In this document: positions 13,028-22,900 of the stretch, piece by piece | How the letters are laid out: each line of letters begins with the position of its first letter | Position numbering within the stretch: the stretch's first letter is position 1 | The notes under the pieces: generated by a model | Told to the model about the DNA's origin: nothing | Seen by the model: the letters and a program-made list of their open reading frames with translations, nothing else | Database searches by the model: none | Assembly: GCA_964596405.1 (NCBI GenBank) | Contig: CAZQSS010000007.1 | Location: 1-33,024, forward strand | Length of the DNA stretch: 33,024 nt | Origin: CAZQSS01 sp964596405 | GTDB lineage: Bacteria > Patescibacteriota > Patescibacteriia > Magasanikbacterales > UBA10003 | Direction: 5' to 3' | Translations under genes and position numbers: made by a program

Positions 13028-16000
13028 ATGTATAGAGACAACACTCAAAATTTAGACTTTGACGCCATCAGATTAAAAATAGCTTCGCCTGAAGATATTG
13101 AATCTTGGTCATTTGGCGAAATCTCAAAACCCGAGACAATCAACTACCGCACTCAAAAACCGGAAAAGAGCGGTTTATTTGCCGAAGAAATTTTTGGCCC
13201 GACCAAAGATTGGGAATGCTATTGCGGCAAATACAAAAAAATCCGCTACAAAGGTATCGTCTGCGACAAGTGCGGTGTGGAAGTGACTCATTCTTCCGTC
13301 CGTCGCGAACGCATGGGTCACATTAGACTCGTCACCCCGGTTTCCCATATTTGGTTTCTCCGCTCTGTCCCCTCTAAGGTCGGTTTGCTTTTAGATGTTT
13401 CCGTTCAACGTTTGGAAAAAGTTATTTATTTTGCCAGTTTCATTATTACCTCGGTCAATGAACCGATCAAACAAGAAACCGAAGCGGAACTGCAAAAAGA
13501 ATACAAAAGCAAGCGCAAGAGCATTGAAAATGACATTCAGAAAAAAATTGAAGGCGTGGCCGGCAAAAATCGCGCGGTTGACGAGCTGACCAAAGAAAAA
13601 GAAAGAAAATTGGCGGCCTTGGAAGCGGACTATTTATCCACTCAGGCCGATCTCAAAAAAATTACGCCGCTCAATATCATCAGCGAATTGGAATATCAGG
13701 AACTTTCTTTGCGTTTTGGCCACTTGTTTGAAGCCGGCATCGGCGGCGGCGCGGTCCGATCCCTTTTGGAAAAAATCGACATGCCTAAAACCATCGAAGC
13801 TTTGACCGCCGAACTGGAAGAAGCTCCCCCGGCCCGCAAAGAACGTATTACCCGCCGAATTAAAATTTTAAAAAGTTTGGTCAGAAACGTAATGCGGCCG
13901 GAATGGATGATTCTCACCGTGATCCCGGTCATCCCGCCGGATTTGCGCCCGATGGTGGCCTTAGACGGCGGCCGTTTTGCCACGTCTGACTTGAATGATC
14001 TCTATCGCCGCGTCATCAACCGCAATAATCGTTTAAAAAGATTGATGGAATTAAACGCGCCCGAAGTTATCAGCCGCAATGAAAAACGCATGCTCCAAGA
14101 GGCGGTTGACGCTTTGATTGACAACAGCGCCCGCCAATCCAAAACCGTGACGGCTTCCACCGGTCAACGCCGTTCCCTCCGTTCGCTCGCCGATATTTTG
14201 AAAGGCAAGCAAGGCCGTTTCCGCCAGAACTTGCTCGGCAAACGCACCGATTATTCCGGCCGAAGCGTTATTGTGGTCGGCCCGGAACTGAGTCTTGATG
14301 AATGCGGTCTGCCCAAACGGATGGCTTTGGAATTATTCAAGCCGTTCGTCATGAGTAAAATCATCAACCGCGGTCTAGCCCACAACATCCGAAGCGCCTC
14401 GCGTTTTATTGAAGCTGATCATCCGGAAGTTTGGGATATTTTGGAAGAGGTGACCAAAGACACTTATGTTTTCTTAAACCGCGCCCCGACCTTACACCGG
14501 CTGGGTATCCAGGCTTTCAAACCGATCTTGATTGAAGGTAAGGCCATCCGGATTCACCCGTTGGTTTGCACCGCTTTTAACGCGGACTTTGACGGCGATC
14601 AAATGGCTGTCCACGTTCCGCTTTCCGAACAGGCCCGCTGGGAAGCCAAAGAAATCATGCTGTCCAAAAAGAACTTATTAAAACCCGCGACCGGCCAACC
14701 GGTGGTCACGCCCAGACAAGATATTGCCTGGGGTACTTTCTATTTGACTCTTTTGGACAAAAAACTGGCCGTTGAACATCCCAAAACATTCTCTTCTCCG
14801 GAAGAGGCCAAATTGGCTTACAAAATGCGCAAAGTCAAACTCCAGCAACCGGTTTTGGTTTACTTTGAAGATCTTAAAAAATTTCCCAAAGATTCCAAAC
14901 ACCTGATTGAAACCACTGTCGGCCGCCTTCTTTTTAACGAATGCTGGCCCGAAGAAATTGCTTATTACAATGAATCGGTGCCGGTTAAAAAACTGGGCGA
15001 AATCGTCAAATCCTGCTTGGAATTCCTCGGTTTTGAACGCACGGCCGATATTTTAGATATCATCAAATCTTTGAGTTTTAAATATATTACCAAGTCAGGT
15101 TACTCTCTCAATATGACCGACTTCCCTTCTGTGCCGGCACGGGTCGCCACTCTTAAACGAGGCGACGTGGAAGTTGAGGAAATTGAAAAACAATATGCCG
15201 ACGGCCTGCTCACTACCCAGGAACGTCACAGCAAAATTATTGAAGTTTGGACCAAAATTAAAGATGACGTGGTGAAATTAACCCGCGGCACTCTGGATAC
15301 TTCCGGTTCGGTTTCCACCATTGTTGAATCTGGCGCGCGTGGCAGTTGGGGCCAACTGACCCAGGTGATGGGCATGAAAGGCTTGGTGTCAAACCCGGCC
15401 GGTGAAATTATTGAATTACCGGTCAAAGGCAACTTTAAAGAAGGTTTTGATGTTTTGGAATATTTCATTTCCACTCACGGCGCTCGTAAAGGTTTGACCG
15501 ATACGGCCTTGAGAACTTCCAGCGCCGGTTACTTAACCCGCCGTTTGGTTGATGTTTCCCAAGATGTGATTATTCATGCCGATGACTGCGGTTCAACCGA
15601 GGGTATTGTTTTAACCGCCACCGAAAGCGAAGAAATGGGTGAAAAATTGAGTAACCGTGTTTTTGGCCGCATCGTTTTGGAAGATGTGGTGGCGCCAGGC
15701 GTTAAAAAACCGATTATTAAAGCCGATGAAGTGGTGACCGAATCAATCGCCCGCCAGATTGATAAAGCCGGCGTTAAAGAAATTAAAGTCCGCTCGGTCT
15801 TAACTTGTAAAATGGCCAAGGCCCTCTGCCAAAAATGTTATGGCTATGATTTGGGTCGCAACAAAATGGTTGAACACGGTTCGGCCGTCGGTATTATTGC
15901 CGCCCAGTCTATCGGTGAACCCGGTACCCAGCTCACCATGCGCACCTTCCATACCGGCGGTGTGGCCGGCGGTGAAGATATTACCCAGGGTCTGCCCCGC

Positions 16001-16900
16001 GTGGAAGAATTGTTTGAGTTGCGCCCGCCAAAAAAACGCGCTTTTGTGACCGATGTCGGCGGTAAAGTGGAAATATCCACCGTGGCCGAACGCGTGATTG
16101 AAGCTCCGGATGGTCGCAAGATTTTTGAAGGCCGTTTTGGTCAAAAGATTATCCGCGTCAAATATCAATCTGAGGGCGAAACCGTCATCCGCCTTAATGA
16201 AGGCGATGAAGCCAAAATTCAGGATGGCGCGACAATAGCCAATGGTGATTTGTTGATTACCAAGAAAAACGGCGAATCGGTCACGGCCACTCGCAGTGGA
16301 TCGGTGGTTCTGATGAAAAACAAAATTAAGATTATCGGCAGCGGCGAAGAGGCCAAAGAATACATCATCCCGCCGGGTTATGTGGTTTGGGTCAAAGACG
16401 GTGACCTGGTAGCGACCGGCGATCAGCTGACCGAAGGCCACTTAGACCTGTCTCTGCTCTATCAAATGAAGGGTAAACAGGCCACCTGCCAGTATATCTT
16501 AAAAGAAATCCAACAAATTTACTCTTCTCAGGGCCAAAAGCTTAATGATAAACACATTGAAGTGATTATTCGCCAACTCTTCTCCAGAGTCTTGGTGACT
16601 GAGTCGGGCGATACGGATTTATTGCCGGGTGAAATTATAGAAAAAGCCGCCTTCATTGATGAAAACGAGCGGGCCAAAAAAGCCAAAGGCAAGCCGGCTA
16701 AGGCCGACGAATTGCTTTTGGGCGTAACCCGCGTGGCCCTCTCGACCGAAAGCTTCTTGTCAGCCGCTTCCTTCCAAGAAACAGCCCGCACTCTTATCAA
16801 CGCGGCCATCGGCGGTAAAATTGATCGCATGGAAGGCTTGAAAGAAAACGTCATCATCGGCCGCTTGATTCCGGCCGGCACCGGCTACCACAAGAAATAA
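13028..16900 (+). CDS. rpoC: RNA polymerase beta' subunit
   Basis: The 1290-residue beta' subunit carries zinc site 1 (C64, C66, C79, C82), the active-centre NADFDGD at 518-524 with three Mg-binding Asp (520, 522, 524), and zinc site 2 (C854, C927, C934, C937). A charged coiled-coil insertion lies at about 150-215, as in the clamp coiled-coil region of many bacteria. The trigger-loop/bridge region with GSAVGIIAAQSIGEPGTQLTMRTFH is intact, which places it in the normal bacterial family. There is no SD before ATG 13028. Confidence 0.98.
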   Translation: MYRDNTQNLDFDAIRLKIASPEDIESWSFGEISKPETINYRTQKPEKSGLFAEEIFGPTKDWECYCGKYKKIRYKGIVCDKCGVEVTHSSVRRERMGHIRLVTPVSHIWFLRSVPSKVGLLLDVSVQRLEKVIYFASFIITSVNEPIKQETEAELQKEYKSKRKSIENDIQKKIEGVAGKNRAVDELTKEKERKLAALEADYLSTQADLKKITPLNIISELEYQELSLRFGHLFEAGIGGGAVRSLLEKIDMPKTIEALTAELEEAPPARKERITRRIKILKSLVRNVMRPEWMILTVIPVIPPDLRPMVALDGGRFATSDLNDLYRRVINRNNRLKRLMELNAPEVISRNEKRMLQEAVDALIDNSARQSKTVTASTGQRRSLRSLADILKGKQGRFRQNLLGKRTDYSGRSVIVVGPELSLDECGLPKRMALELFKPFVMSKIINRGLAHNIRSASRFIEADHPEVWDILEEVTKDTYVFLNRAPTLHRLGIQAFKPILIEGKAIRIHPLVCTAFNADFDGDQMAVHVPLSEQARWEAKEIMLSKKNLLKPATGQPVVTPRQDIAWGTFYLTLLDKKLAVEHPKTFSSPEEAKLAYKMRKVKLQQPVLVYFEDLKKFPKDSKHLIETTVGRLLFNECWPEEIAYYNESVPVKKLGEIVKSCLEFLGFERTADILDIIKSLSFKYITKSGYSLNMTDFPSVPARVATLKRGDVEVEEIEKQYADGLLTTQERHSKIIEVWTKIKDDVVKLTRGTLDTSGSVSTIVESGARGSWGQLTQVMGMKGLVSNPAGEIIELPVKGNFKEGFDVLEYFISTHGARKGLTDTALRTSSAGYLTRRLVDVSQDVIIHADDCGSTEGIVLTATESEEMGEKLSNRVFGRIVLEDVVAPGVKKPIIKADEVVTESIARQIDKAGVKEIKVRSVLTCKMAKALCQKCYGYDLGRNKMVEHGSAVGIIAAQSIGEPGTQLTMRTFHTGGVAGGEDITQGLPRVEELFELRPPKKRAFVTDVGGKVEISTVAERVIEAPDGRKIFEGRFGQKIIRVKYQSEGETVIRLNEGDEAKIQDGATIANGDLLITKKNGESVTATRSGSVVLMKNKIKIIGSGEEAKEYIIPPGYVVWVKDGDLVATGDQLTEGHLDLSLLYQMKGKQATCQYILKEIQQIYSSQGQKLNDKHIEVIIRQLFSRVLVTESGDTDLLPGEIIEKAAFIDENERAKKAKGKPAKADELLLGVTRVALSTESFLSAASFQETARTLINAAIGGKIDRMEGLKENVIIGRLIPAGTGYHKK

Positions 16901-17040
16901 AACTCGAAACTCTAAACTCGAAATCCGAAACAATATCAAAATCCAAATTTTCTAAATTCTAAACCGTTTTGAATTTGAAATTTTGGTCATTAGAATTTGT
17001 TTAGGATTTCGTGCTTCGGATTTAGGATTTATCGTAAGTT
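16901..17040. repeat. word-repeat spacer between rpoC and yebC
   Basis: The spacer is built from AAACTC, GAAATC, AAATTT and GGATTT words with no ORF or clear terminator. It is like the other low-complexity spacers between core genes. Confidence 0.45.
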
Positions 17041-17751
17041 ATGTCCAAGCATTCCAAATGGTCCAAAATCAAAAATCAAAAAGGCGTGGCTGACGCCAAA
17101 AAAGCCGCGGCCTTTACCAAGTACATCCGGGCCATCACGGTTACGGCTCGGCATGGCGCTGATCCGGCTAACAATTTTCAGCTGCGGATCGCCTTGGATG
17201 CGGCCAAAGCCGCCGGCGTGCCCAAAGATACGATTGACCGCGCCTTAAGCCGCGCCTCAGGTGAAGGCGGCACGGAAGAATTGTTTGAAGTCACTTACGA
17301 AGGTTTTGCTCCGGGCAAAGTCGCGATTATAGTAGAAGCGGTGGCCAACAACAAAAACCGTGCTCTGGCCAACGTCCGCCACATCTTGGAAAAGAACGGC
17401 GGCAACCTGGCTCAAAGCGGCGCGGTCGCTTGGCAGTTTACCCGCTTAGGCGTCATCCGCCTCAATATCAAAAAAACTGACGAGTTAGAACTGCAAATGA
17501 TTGACTTGGGGGTTGAGGATATTAAAGAAGAAGACAACGGCCTGACCCTCAACACCAAGCCGGAAAATTTTCAAAAAGTTTTGGATGGTCTGACTAAAAT
17601 GAAACTCAAACCGGACTATCAGGCCCTGGAATGGGTGCCCAAAGAACGCGTCAATGTCTCGGATTCGGAAATCCGCGAAAAACTGGACACGATTTATGAA
17701 TTATTGGACGAAGACGATGATGTCCAAAACTACTTTACGAATGAAGAATAA
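17041..17751 (+). CDS. yebC: YebC/TACO1 family protein
   Basis: The 236-residue protein begins with the family hallmark SKHSKWSKIKNQKGVADAKK and contains the DNA/RNA-binding acidic-cleft region, with the conserved ARHGADPANNFQLR and GGNLAQSGAVAW blocks (GNLG-type motif near 125-135). YebC proteins have been described both as transcriptional regulators and as translation factors that relieve stalling. Which role applies here is unknown. Length is full. There is no SD. It follows rpoC on the same strand and ends at a strong terminator. Confidence 0.93.
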   Translation: MSKHSKWSKIKNQKGVADAKKAAAFTKYIRAITVTARHGADPANNFQLRIALDAAKAAGVPKDTIDRALSRASGEGGTEELFEVTYEGFAPGKVAIIVEAVANNKNRALANVRHILEKNGGNLAQSGAVAWQFTRLGVIRLNIKKTDELELQMIDLGVEDIKEEDNGLTLNTKPENFQKVLDGLTKMKLKPDYQALEWVPKERVNVSDSEIREKLDTIYELLDEDDDVQNYFTNEE

Positions 17752-17756
17752 GACAA

Positions 17757-17782
17757 AAACCTCGCCACCCGGCGAGGTTTTT
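17757..17782 (+). terminator. yebC terminator
   Basis: The perfect 10-bp stem AAACCTCGCC/GGCGAGGTTT with a 4-nt loop and trailing T lies 6 nt after the yebC stop. Confidence 0.9.
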
Positions 17783-17967
17783 GATATAATTTTTAAGTTA
17801 GTCGTTGCTTGTGGTCAGTCCAAGTCGTTAGGCGCTTTCGCTTCGACTGCCTCCAACTCAAGATAGATTGTTGATGAAAATCTAACGGGGTCAAGGTTTG
17901 GGCTTAAAATCGTAAAAAATAAGCTTAAATTTAGATTTTTGGGCTTATTTTAGCCAATTTATACCTC
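17783..17967. other. non-coding spacer with two hairpins
   Basis: There is no credible gene. An isolated extended -10 (TGATATAAT) overlaps the end of the yebC terminator. Hairpins lie at 17823-17848 (AGTCG/CGACT with inner GCG/CGC) and 17916-17951 (AAAATAAGC/GCTTATTTT), the latter just upstream of the next promoter. A small RNA cannot be ruled out. Confidence 0.4.
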
Positions 17968-18040
17968 TTGACAAGTTTGCTATTTTGTGCTATACTATAT
18001 CATTAAGCTGAAATAGGCTTAAAACCGGTCTTTGAAACCC
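17968..18040 (+). promoter_or_regulatory. strong promoter and boxA-like leader of the phage-like gene
   Basis: TTGACA (17968-17973), 17 bp and TATACT (17991-17996) preceded by TGTGC are seen. The leader has a small TTAAGC/GCTTAA hairpin (18003-18022), then GGTCTTTGAAACCC (18027-18040), almost the boxA of rRNA leaders, then AAAAAGGAGG. Confidence 0.82.
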
Positions 18041-18061
18041 AAACAAAAAGGAGGAACAAGC

Positions 18062-18643
18062 ATGAAGACCTACAAACCGATGTGTGGTGAGGACATCACC
18101 GAGACCGCCAAGAACATGGTCGCTCTGGCGAAGAAGACGAAGGGACCCGTGACGGCGGAGTTCAACGACATCGCGCTCACGGCCAAGCCCGGCAGCAATT
18201 CCGACGCAATCGTGCAGTACTACAAGACCGAATTGAAACGTCGTCACGAGGAGTACGTGGAGTCCCCGGAGTACAAGGATCTGCAACGCGAGGCCGAAAA
18301 AGCCCAGCGACGCAAGGACTTGATGTCCAAGGAGGCTCTCGCAACGGCTCCGGAGATGACACTCAAGGACGAGGAGGGATGGAGGAAGACAGTCGCGGCA
18401 AACACCGACAGCTACAGCAGTGGATTCATCCGCTTCACCGAACGCTGGGCACGTCTCATGGAGGGTCGGATGGCCGATGGCGATACTCTCGAAGCGTGTG
18501 CCGAGGAAACTTCTTCCATGGCAGACAACGAGGGCATCACCTGCTTCATGTACGGGTGCGCCGTGTCCATCCTCTCGCAGGTGTGGATTCATGGAGAGCA
18601 GCTCCGTCGCTGGCACAACAAAACCTCTCGATCCAGATCGTGA
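18062..18643 (+). CDS. phage-like hypothetical protein
   Basis: The 193-residue soluble protein has no signal or membrane segment. The N-terminal stretch with GPVTAEFNDIALTAKPGSNSDAIVQYY resembles hypothetical proteins seen in phage and plasmid genomes. No function is known to me. ATG 18062 has GGAGG 7 nt upstream. Codon use differs sharply from the core genes (GAG, AAG, CTC and ACC preferred; higher GC), which suggests transfer. One extra A in AACAAAACC (about 18617-18623) would join it to a reading frame that continues with similar codon use to 18714, so the C-terminus may be truncated by an indel. Confidence 0.65.
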   Translation: MKTYKPMCGEDITETAKNMVALAKKTKGPVTAEFNDIALTAKPGSNSDAIVQYYKTELKRRHEEYVESPEYKDLQREAEKAQRRKDLMSKEALATAPEMTLKDEEGWRKTVAANTDSYSSGFIRFTERWARLMEGRMADGDTLEACAEETSSMADNEGITCFMYGCAVSILSQVWIHGEQLRRWHNKTSRSRS

Positions 18644-18736
18644 CCGAGGGTGAGGAAGCCAATGAAAGCGGCGGCGCGCTAAACCAGGCACTTCTCAGTA
18701 TCTGCCCTCAGTAGGAACATCAGTTCTTTCAACACA

Positions 18737-18780
18737 AAGCCCTAGCTTGGACACAATCCGAGCTAGGGCTTCTTCATTTA
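18737..18780 (+). terminator. terminator of the phage-like gene
   Basis: The perfect 11-bp stem AAGCCCTAGCT/AGCTAGGGCTT is followed by CTTCATTTA. CAGTTCTTTCAACAC, a boxA-like word, lies immediately before it (18721-18735). Confidence 0.8.
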
Positions 18781-18823
18781 TAAATAATTTCAAAATTCAA
18801 ATGTCCAATATCAAAATTGGGAC

Positions 18824-18929
18824 ACCTGCCCGCCAATGCCGTTTTGGTTCTCAAACGAGTTAAAGCAACTTTTATCTTGATAAAGCAACTTGAAATTGAT
18901 CAAGAACCAGAAGGCGCAGGCAGGCGGGT
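18824..18929. repeat. imperfect 105-bp inverted repeat
   Basis: CCTGCCCGCC faces GGCAGGCGGG, and TTTTGGTTCTCAA faces TCAAGAACCAGAA. Two direct TAAAGCAACTT words lie in the middle. It is non-coding and sits in a low-complexity spacer (18781-19028). Confidence 0.55.
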
Positions 18930-18984
18930 TGGTAATTTGGATTTGATTGGTCATTGGAAGTTGGGATTTGGTCATTAAAAATGA

Positions 18985-18990
18985 TATACT
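18985..18990 (+). promoter_or_regulatory. possible extended -10 for the CBU_0592-like gene
   Basis: TGATATACT fits an extended -10, with no recognisable -35. It lies 39 nt before the ATG at 19029. Confidence 0.35.
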
Positions 18991-19028
18991 AATATAAACA
19001 ACGTTAAACTATCTAAACTCTAAACCAT

Positions 19029-19263
19029 ATGAAAACTTTAATAGAAATCATCGGTTGGTATGGCACCGTGGCCATTGTGGGCGGTTATGCTTTAAACAGT
19101 TTTAACATTATTGGCTCTAACAGCCTCCTCTACCAGATTCTTAATTTGACCGGCGCTATCGGCATTGTCGCTCTCTCTCTCCAAAAAAGCTTATCAGCCG
19201 GCCACTCTCAATGCTATCTGGACCATTATCGCCCTCGCCGCCCTCGCCAAAATCATTTTCTAG
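19029..19263 (+). pseudogene. CBU_0592-like small membrane protein, frameshifted
   Basis: The first 50 residues match the CBU_0592-type membrane family (GWYGTVAIVGGYALNSF, then LLYQILNLTGAIGIVALSL). After the run of six A at 19183-19188 the frame is lost and continues to 19301 as unrelated Arg-rich sequence. Removing one A restores KAYQPATLNAIWTIIALAA and a stop at 19261-19263, which is the expected family C-terminus. This is either a sequencing indel, a recent pseudogene or a programmed +1 shift; the homopolymer favours the first two. No SD is present. Confidence 0.65.
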
Positions 19264-19364
19264 TTTCAGTTTTTGAGTTTAGAAATTTGGATTTGATTTG
19301 ACATTTGGAATTTGTCATTTGAACTTAAAACGATACAACGCTTATTCAACTCCGCTTACAGACT

Positions 19365-19865
19365 ATGCCCCAAAACAGCAAGACGCTTCGTATCCTAGGA
19401 ATAGACCCGGGTTTTGGCCGGATGGGTTTTGGCATGATTGAAAAACTTGGGAGCAGCCTCAAACTGATTGATTACGGCTGTGTGGAAACCGACAGTAAAA
19501 AAACCTTTGCCGAACGCCTTTGCGGCCTGGCCGGGGAACTCAGACAAATCATTAAAAAAAATCAGCCGGATCTGGTGGCGGTGGAAGAACTTTTCTTTTT
19601 TAAAAATCTGAAAACTGCCATCAATGTCGCCCAGGCGCGCGGCGCCATAATTCTACTGGCGCAAGAAGCCGGCGCGCCGATAATGGAACTAACACCGCTC
19701 CAGATCAAGCAATCTCTTTCCGGTTATGGTCGGGCGGAAAAACAACAAGTCCAAAAAATGGTTCAAGTAATTTTAAAGTTAAAAGAAAAACCGCGTCCGG
19801 ATGACGCGGCCGATGCCTTGGCCGCCGCGATCGCCGCCGCGGCGTTTCATCGCTCGCTTCGATAA
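19365..19865 (+). CDS. ruvC: RuvC Holliday junction resolvase
   Basis: The 166-residue RNase H-fold endonuclease resolves four-way junctions made by RecA. The four acidic catalytic residues are present: D14 (GIDPG), E74 (VEELFF), and D147 and D150 (DAADALA). Length is normal. There is no SD. The spacer upstream (19264-19364) is word-repeat sequence. ruvB is in this window at 31016-32038, but ruvA is not. Confidence 0.96.
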   Translation: MPQNSKTLRILGIDPGFGRMGFGMIEKLGSSLKLIDYGCVETDSKKTFAERLCGLAGELRQIIKKNQPDLVAVEELFFFKNLKTAINVAQARGAIILLAQEAGAPIMELTPLQIKQSLSGYGRAEKQQVQKMVQVILKLKEKPRPDDAADALAAAIAAAAFHRSLR

Positions 19866-19866
19866 C

Positions 19867-19903
19867 AAAAATCTCCCCCAGCTGTATCGCGGGGGAGATT
19901 TTT
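19867..19903. terminator. bidirectional terminator between ruvC and the Cys/Trp-repeat gene
   Basis: The 13-bp perfect stem AAAAATCTCCCCC/GGGGGAGATTTTT has T-runs on both strands. It ends two convergent genes. Confidence 0.9.
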
Positions 19904-19912
19904 GTTTTAACG

Positions 19913-22900
19913 TTATTCGGCAATAATCGCCATTGAACGGTTCGGAGTCATTCGGAAAAAGTTAGCAGTCTGATAAGCCTTGACCATAATCTTTTCCAGC
20001 TTGCCAACCTCAAACGATTTTAGTTGTCCTTTGGGCGCTCCTTCAAACAAGCGGCGCAACTGTTTTTCCAACGCGTCAGGCGCTGTCAATTTCAAAACTT
20101 GTTCCAACTGGTCATCAAGGCTGAAAAGCGAAGCCAAATACTCTATCATTTCATCGGCCACGTCCGCGTTCAATTTCTTGGCGGCGGCGGTACGTAACGC
20201 TTCCAAGTAAGTTTTGGCCTCATCCAAAAGCGCTCTGGCTTCGCTCATGTCTTCTTCTTTCTTTTCCAACTGAACAATCCGACGTTCAAACCGTTTCAAA
20301 TCCGCGGCTACTTTATTTACATATTTCTTAACATTGGCTACGGTTTGAATCATTTGAGAAGTGGTCAACGCTTCGTCAAGTTTTTCCATTATACTCTCCT
20401 GAATATACTCAAAGAAAGTATCGGCATCCTCAACTGAACCTGTCTTGAGTTTCGCGGTCGCTTCTTTAGCTTCGGCCAGAAGCGCTTGCATTTTTTGAAT
20501 TTCATCAGCCGCGTCAATCTTTAACCGTTTGACTGTGGCGCTGGTCGTTTTTATCGCCCGCTCCACTTTGGCAATGCGGCGGTTAATCATCTTTAACGCT
20601 TCAGGCAAACGCGCCAGCATCTCCAACCGAGGCAGGGCGTCATTTAAGTTTTCGCCTAACTCTGGCAGTTCATCCATAATTTCTTTGACTTCATCATAAG
20701 TCTTGGCTTGTTTGGCCCGCGCTATCAAGTCTTTAGCCTTAACCACTAAATCCTTGACCGCAGGGTCAATCGCCACGCCTTGTTTTTCCACCTTTTTGAC
20801 TCTAGCGTCAACCGAACTCAAAAATCTTTCAAATTGTTTCACGCTATTTTTCATATCGCGCAAAGCTTGTTTTTGAAATTTTTCATCGCGTTCCGGTTCA
20901 CTTACCCGCCCCTCTTCTTGAGCGTCTTGCAGGGCAAAGCGCAAATCCTCCATATCATCATAAATCGCCGACATCTCTTCTTTACGAGTCATCACATCAA
21001 CAACCACTATCTTGTTTATCTCTTCTCTGACCGTGGCGATCTTAGCTAGCATGGTTTCATCTTTCAATCGTTTAAAAACCCGCTCCATGGTCTTTAACTC
21101 CTGCAACAAGTTTTGTTTTTCCACTTCAAAACGCAGTCCTTCCATTTCATTATAAATCGTTTGTAGAGCTTCGCTGTATGCCGTCCGGGAGGCTGCCGTC
21201 AAACTATTTACTTTTTCTCTCAAAGCGATAATTCTGGCCAACAATGTCTGTTCTTTCAAGGGCTTGAAAACTCGTTCCATATTCCTTAATTCCTGCGTTA
21301 AGTTTCTCTTGTCTTGCTTAACCTCGCTGGCTGAGACCAGTTCGTTTGTTTCTTCAACGGGCTTGGGTACCGGCTGGGGAGGAATATTTTGGCCACAACC
21401 GCCCACCGGGGCGCACCAGCCATTCTTGACGCCACTCGGATCTTTACACCAAACGTTGCCTTTGTTTAGACAAGTAGATATCTCATCTTCTTTGGGACAC
21501 TGATCAGCGGATTTAACCATTGAACCATTGGGGCAAGTATAAGTCGCCGCACAGCTTGAGCCTGTCACAACTCTGCTGCCGTCCGGACATTGCGTGTAGA
21601 TTGGTTCTGGAATTGGCACAGGCGTCGGCACGGCTTTTTTAGGACAACCGGTGAGAGTGGCGGAAGAATTTAGGCCGTCGGGACAAGTCATCTGGCCGGC
21701 TGTCGGCGTGGCGCCGCACACATTGAAACTGCACCAACCGCTTGAAGAGCTATAAGCGCTGACCGTGCTGGTGCACCAATTATATCCCCGCTTCTTACAA
21801 TCTGTAGCGTTAGAAGGCATGGCTGGACAAATAGAATCGTTTCTGACTTGCGAATTATCCCAACAAGTCATATAACCCGGTTTGGACGCAATGGGACATT
21901 TTTGCGTGGCCATATTACACCAACCCAGCATGGTATAGGATGTGCTGTAAGAACTTTCATTCTTACACCATAGACCGCTATAAGTTTCACAATCTGTTTG
22001 TGTATTCGGCCAGGTGAATGTGGGGGCCGGTGTTGGAGGTGGAGTGGGTGTCGGTGTGGTGGTTGGGGTAGTAGGAGTCGGATAAGGGGTTGGAGTTGGA
22101 CTTGGAGGAGTATAAGTACCGGAACAAGTCATACCTGTTGAAGTGCACCAACCTGAACCGCCATATTGACTGGTGCACCAACTGCGGCTCTTGGCTTCAC
22201 AGGTGGCTTTATCATTTATCGGACAACTACCGGGCATAGAATTACACCAGCCTGTCCCGCCGCTGTATGAAGGCGGGCACCAGTCCCCGTTCTGCGTTTT
22301 ACAATCAGTCTCAGTATAGGCCGGGCATTTTTCCGTGGCCGATGAAGTGCACCAGCCTGAACTGGTATAACCGGAGGCGCTGGGTTGCGACGTACACCAA
22401 CTCCGACCCTTGGCCGTACAAGTTGCCTGGTCATTGATGGGGCAAGACGAAGGCGGGGTGGCGCACCAACCGCCGCTACTGGAAGCATAGGCGCACCATT
22501 CGCCGCTTTGAGCCGAGCAACTGGCCGAATCATAAGCCGGACAAGCGGTAGTGCCATAAGAACACCAGCCGGTGGCACCGTCGGAATTTTTACACCATTT
22601 GCCGTTGGCGGTAGAACATTGTGTTTGTTGGTCCTGCTGATAAGTACTGCTGTACGGGCAACTGTCAGTACACCAACCAGTGGAAGCGGCCGTGCCGGGA
22701 GAAACGCACCAAGTTTTGCTTTGCGCCGTACAATCCGTTTCGGTATAGGCTGGACATTTTTCCGTGGAACTGTAAGTACACCAGCCAGTGCCACCGGATT
22801 GCGGCGTACACCAACTACGGCCTTGAGACGTACAAGTTGCCTGGTCGTTTATTGGACAAGTTGAGGGTGGGGTGGCGCACCAGCCGGTACCGCCGGAAGT

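Noticed and set aside
15800..16441. 213-residue ORF antisense to rpoC
   Set aside because: Shadow frame caused by the codon bias of rpoC; the rpoC reading frame is intact and conserved.
17990..18691. 233-residue ORF antisense to the phage-like gene
   Set aside because: The sense gene has a promoter, boxA-like leader, ideal SD and terminator; the antisense frame has none.
19264..19364. Possible leader or promoter for ruvC
   Set aside because: Only spacer words and a poor TTGAAC/TTATTC pair are visible; not enough to call a promoter.
22216..22864. Long ORFs in other frames of the Cys/Trp-repeat gene
   Set aside because: Repetitive coding sequence opens several frames at once; only the 1078-residue frame has a signal peptide and ordered repeats.
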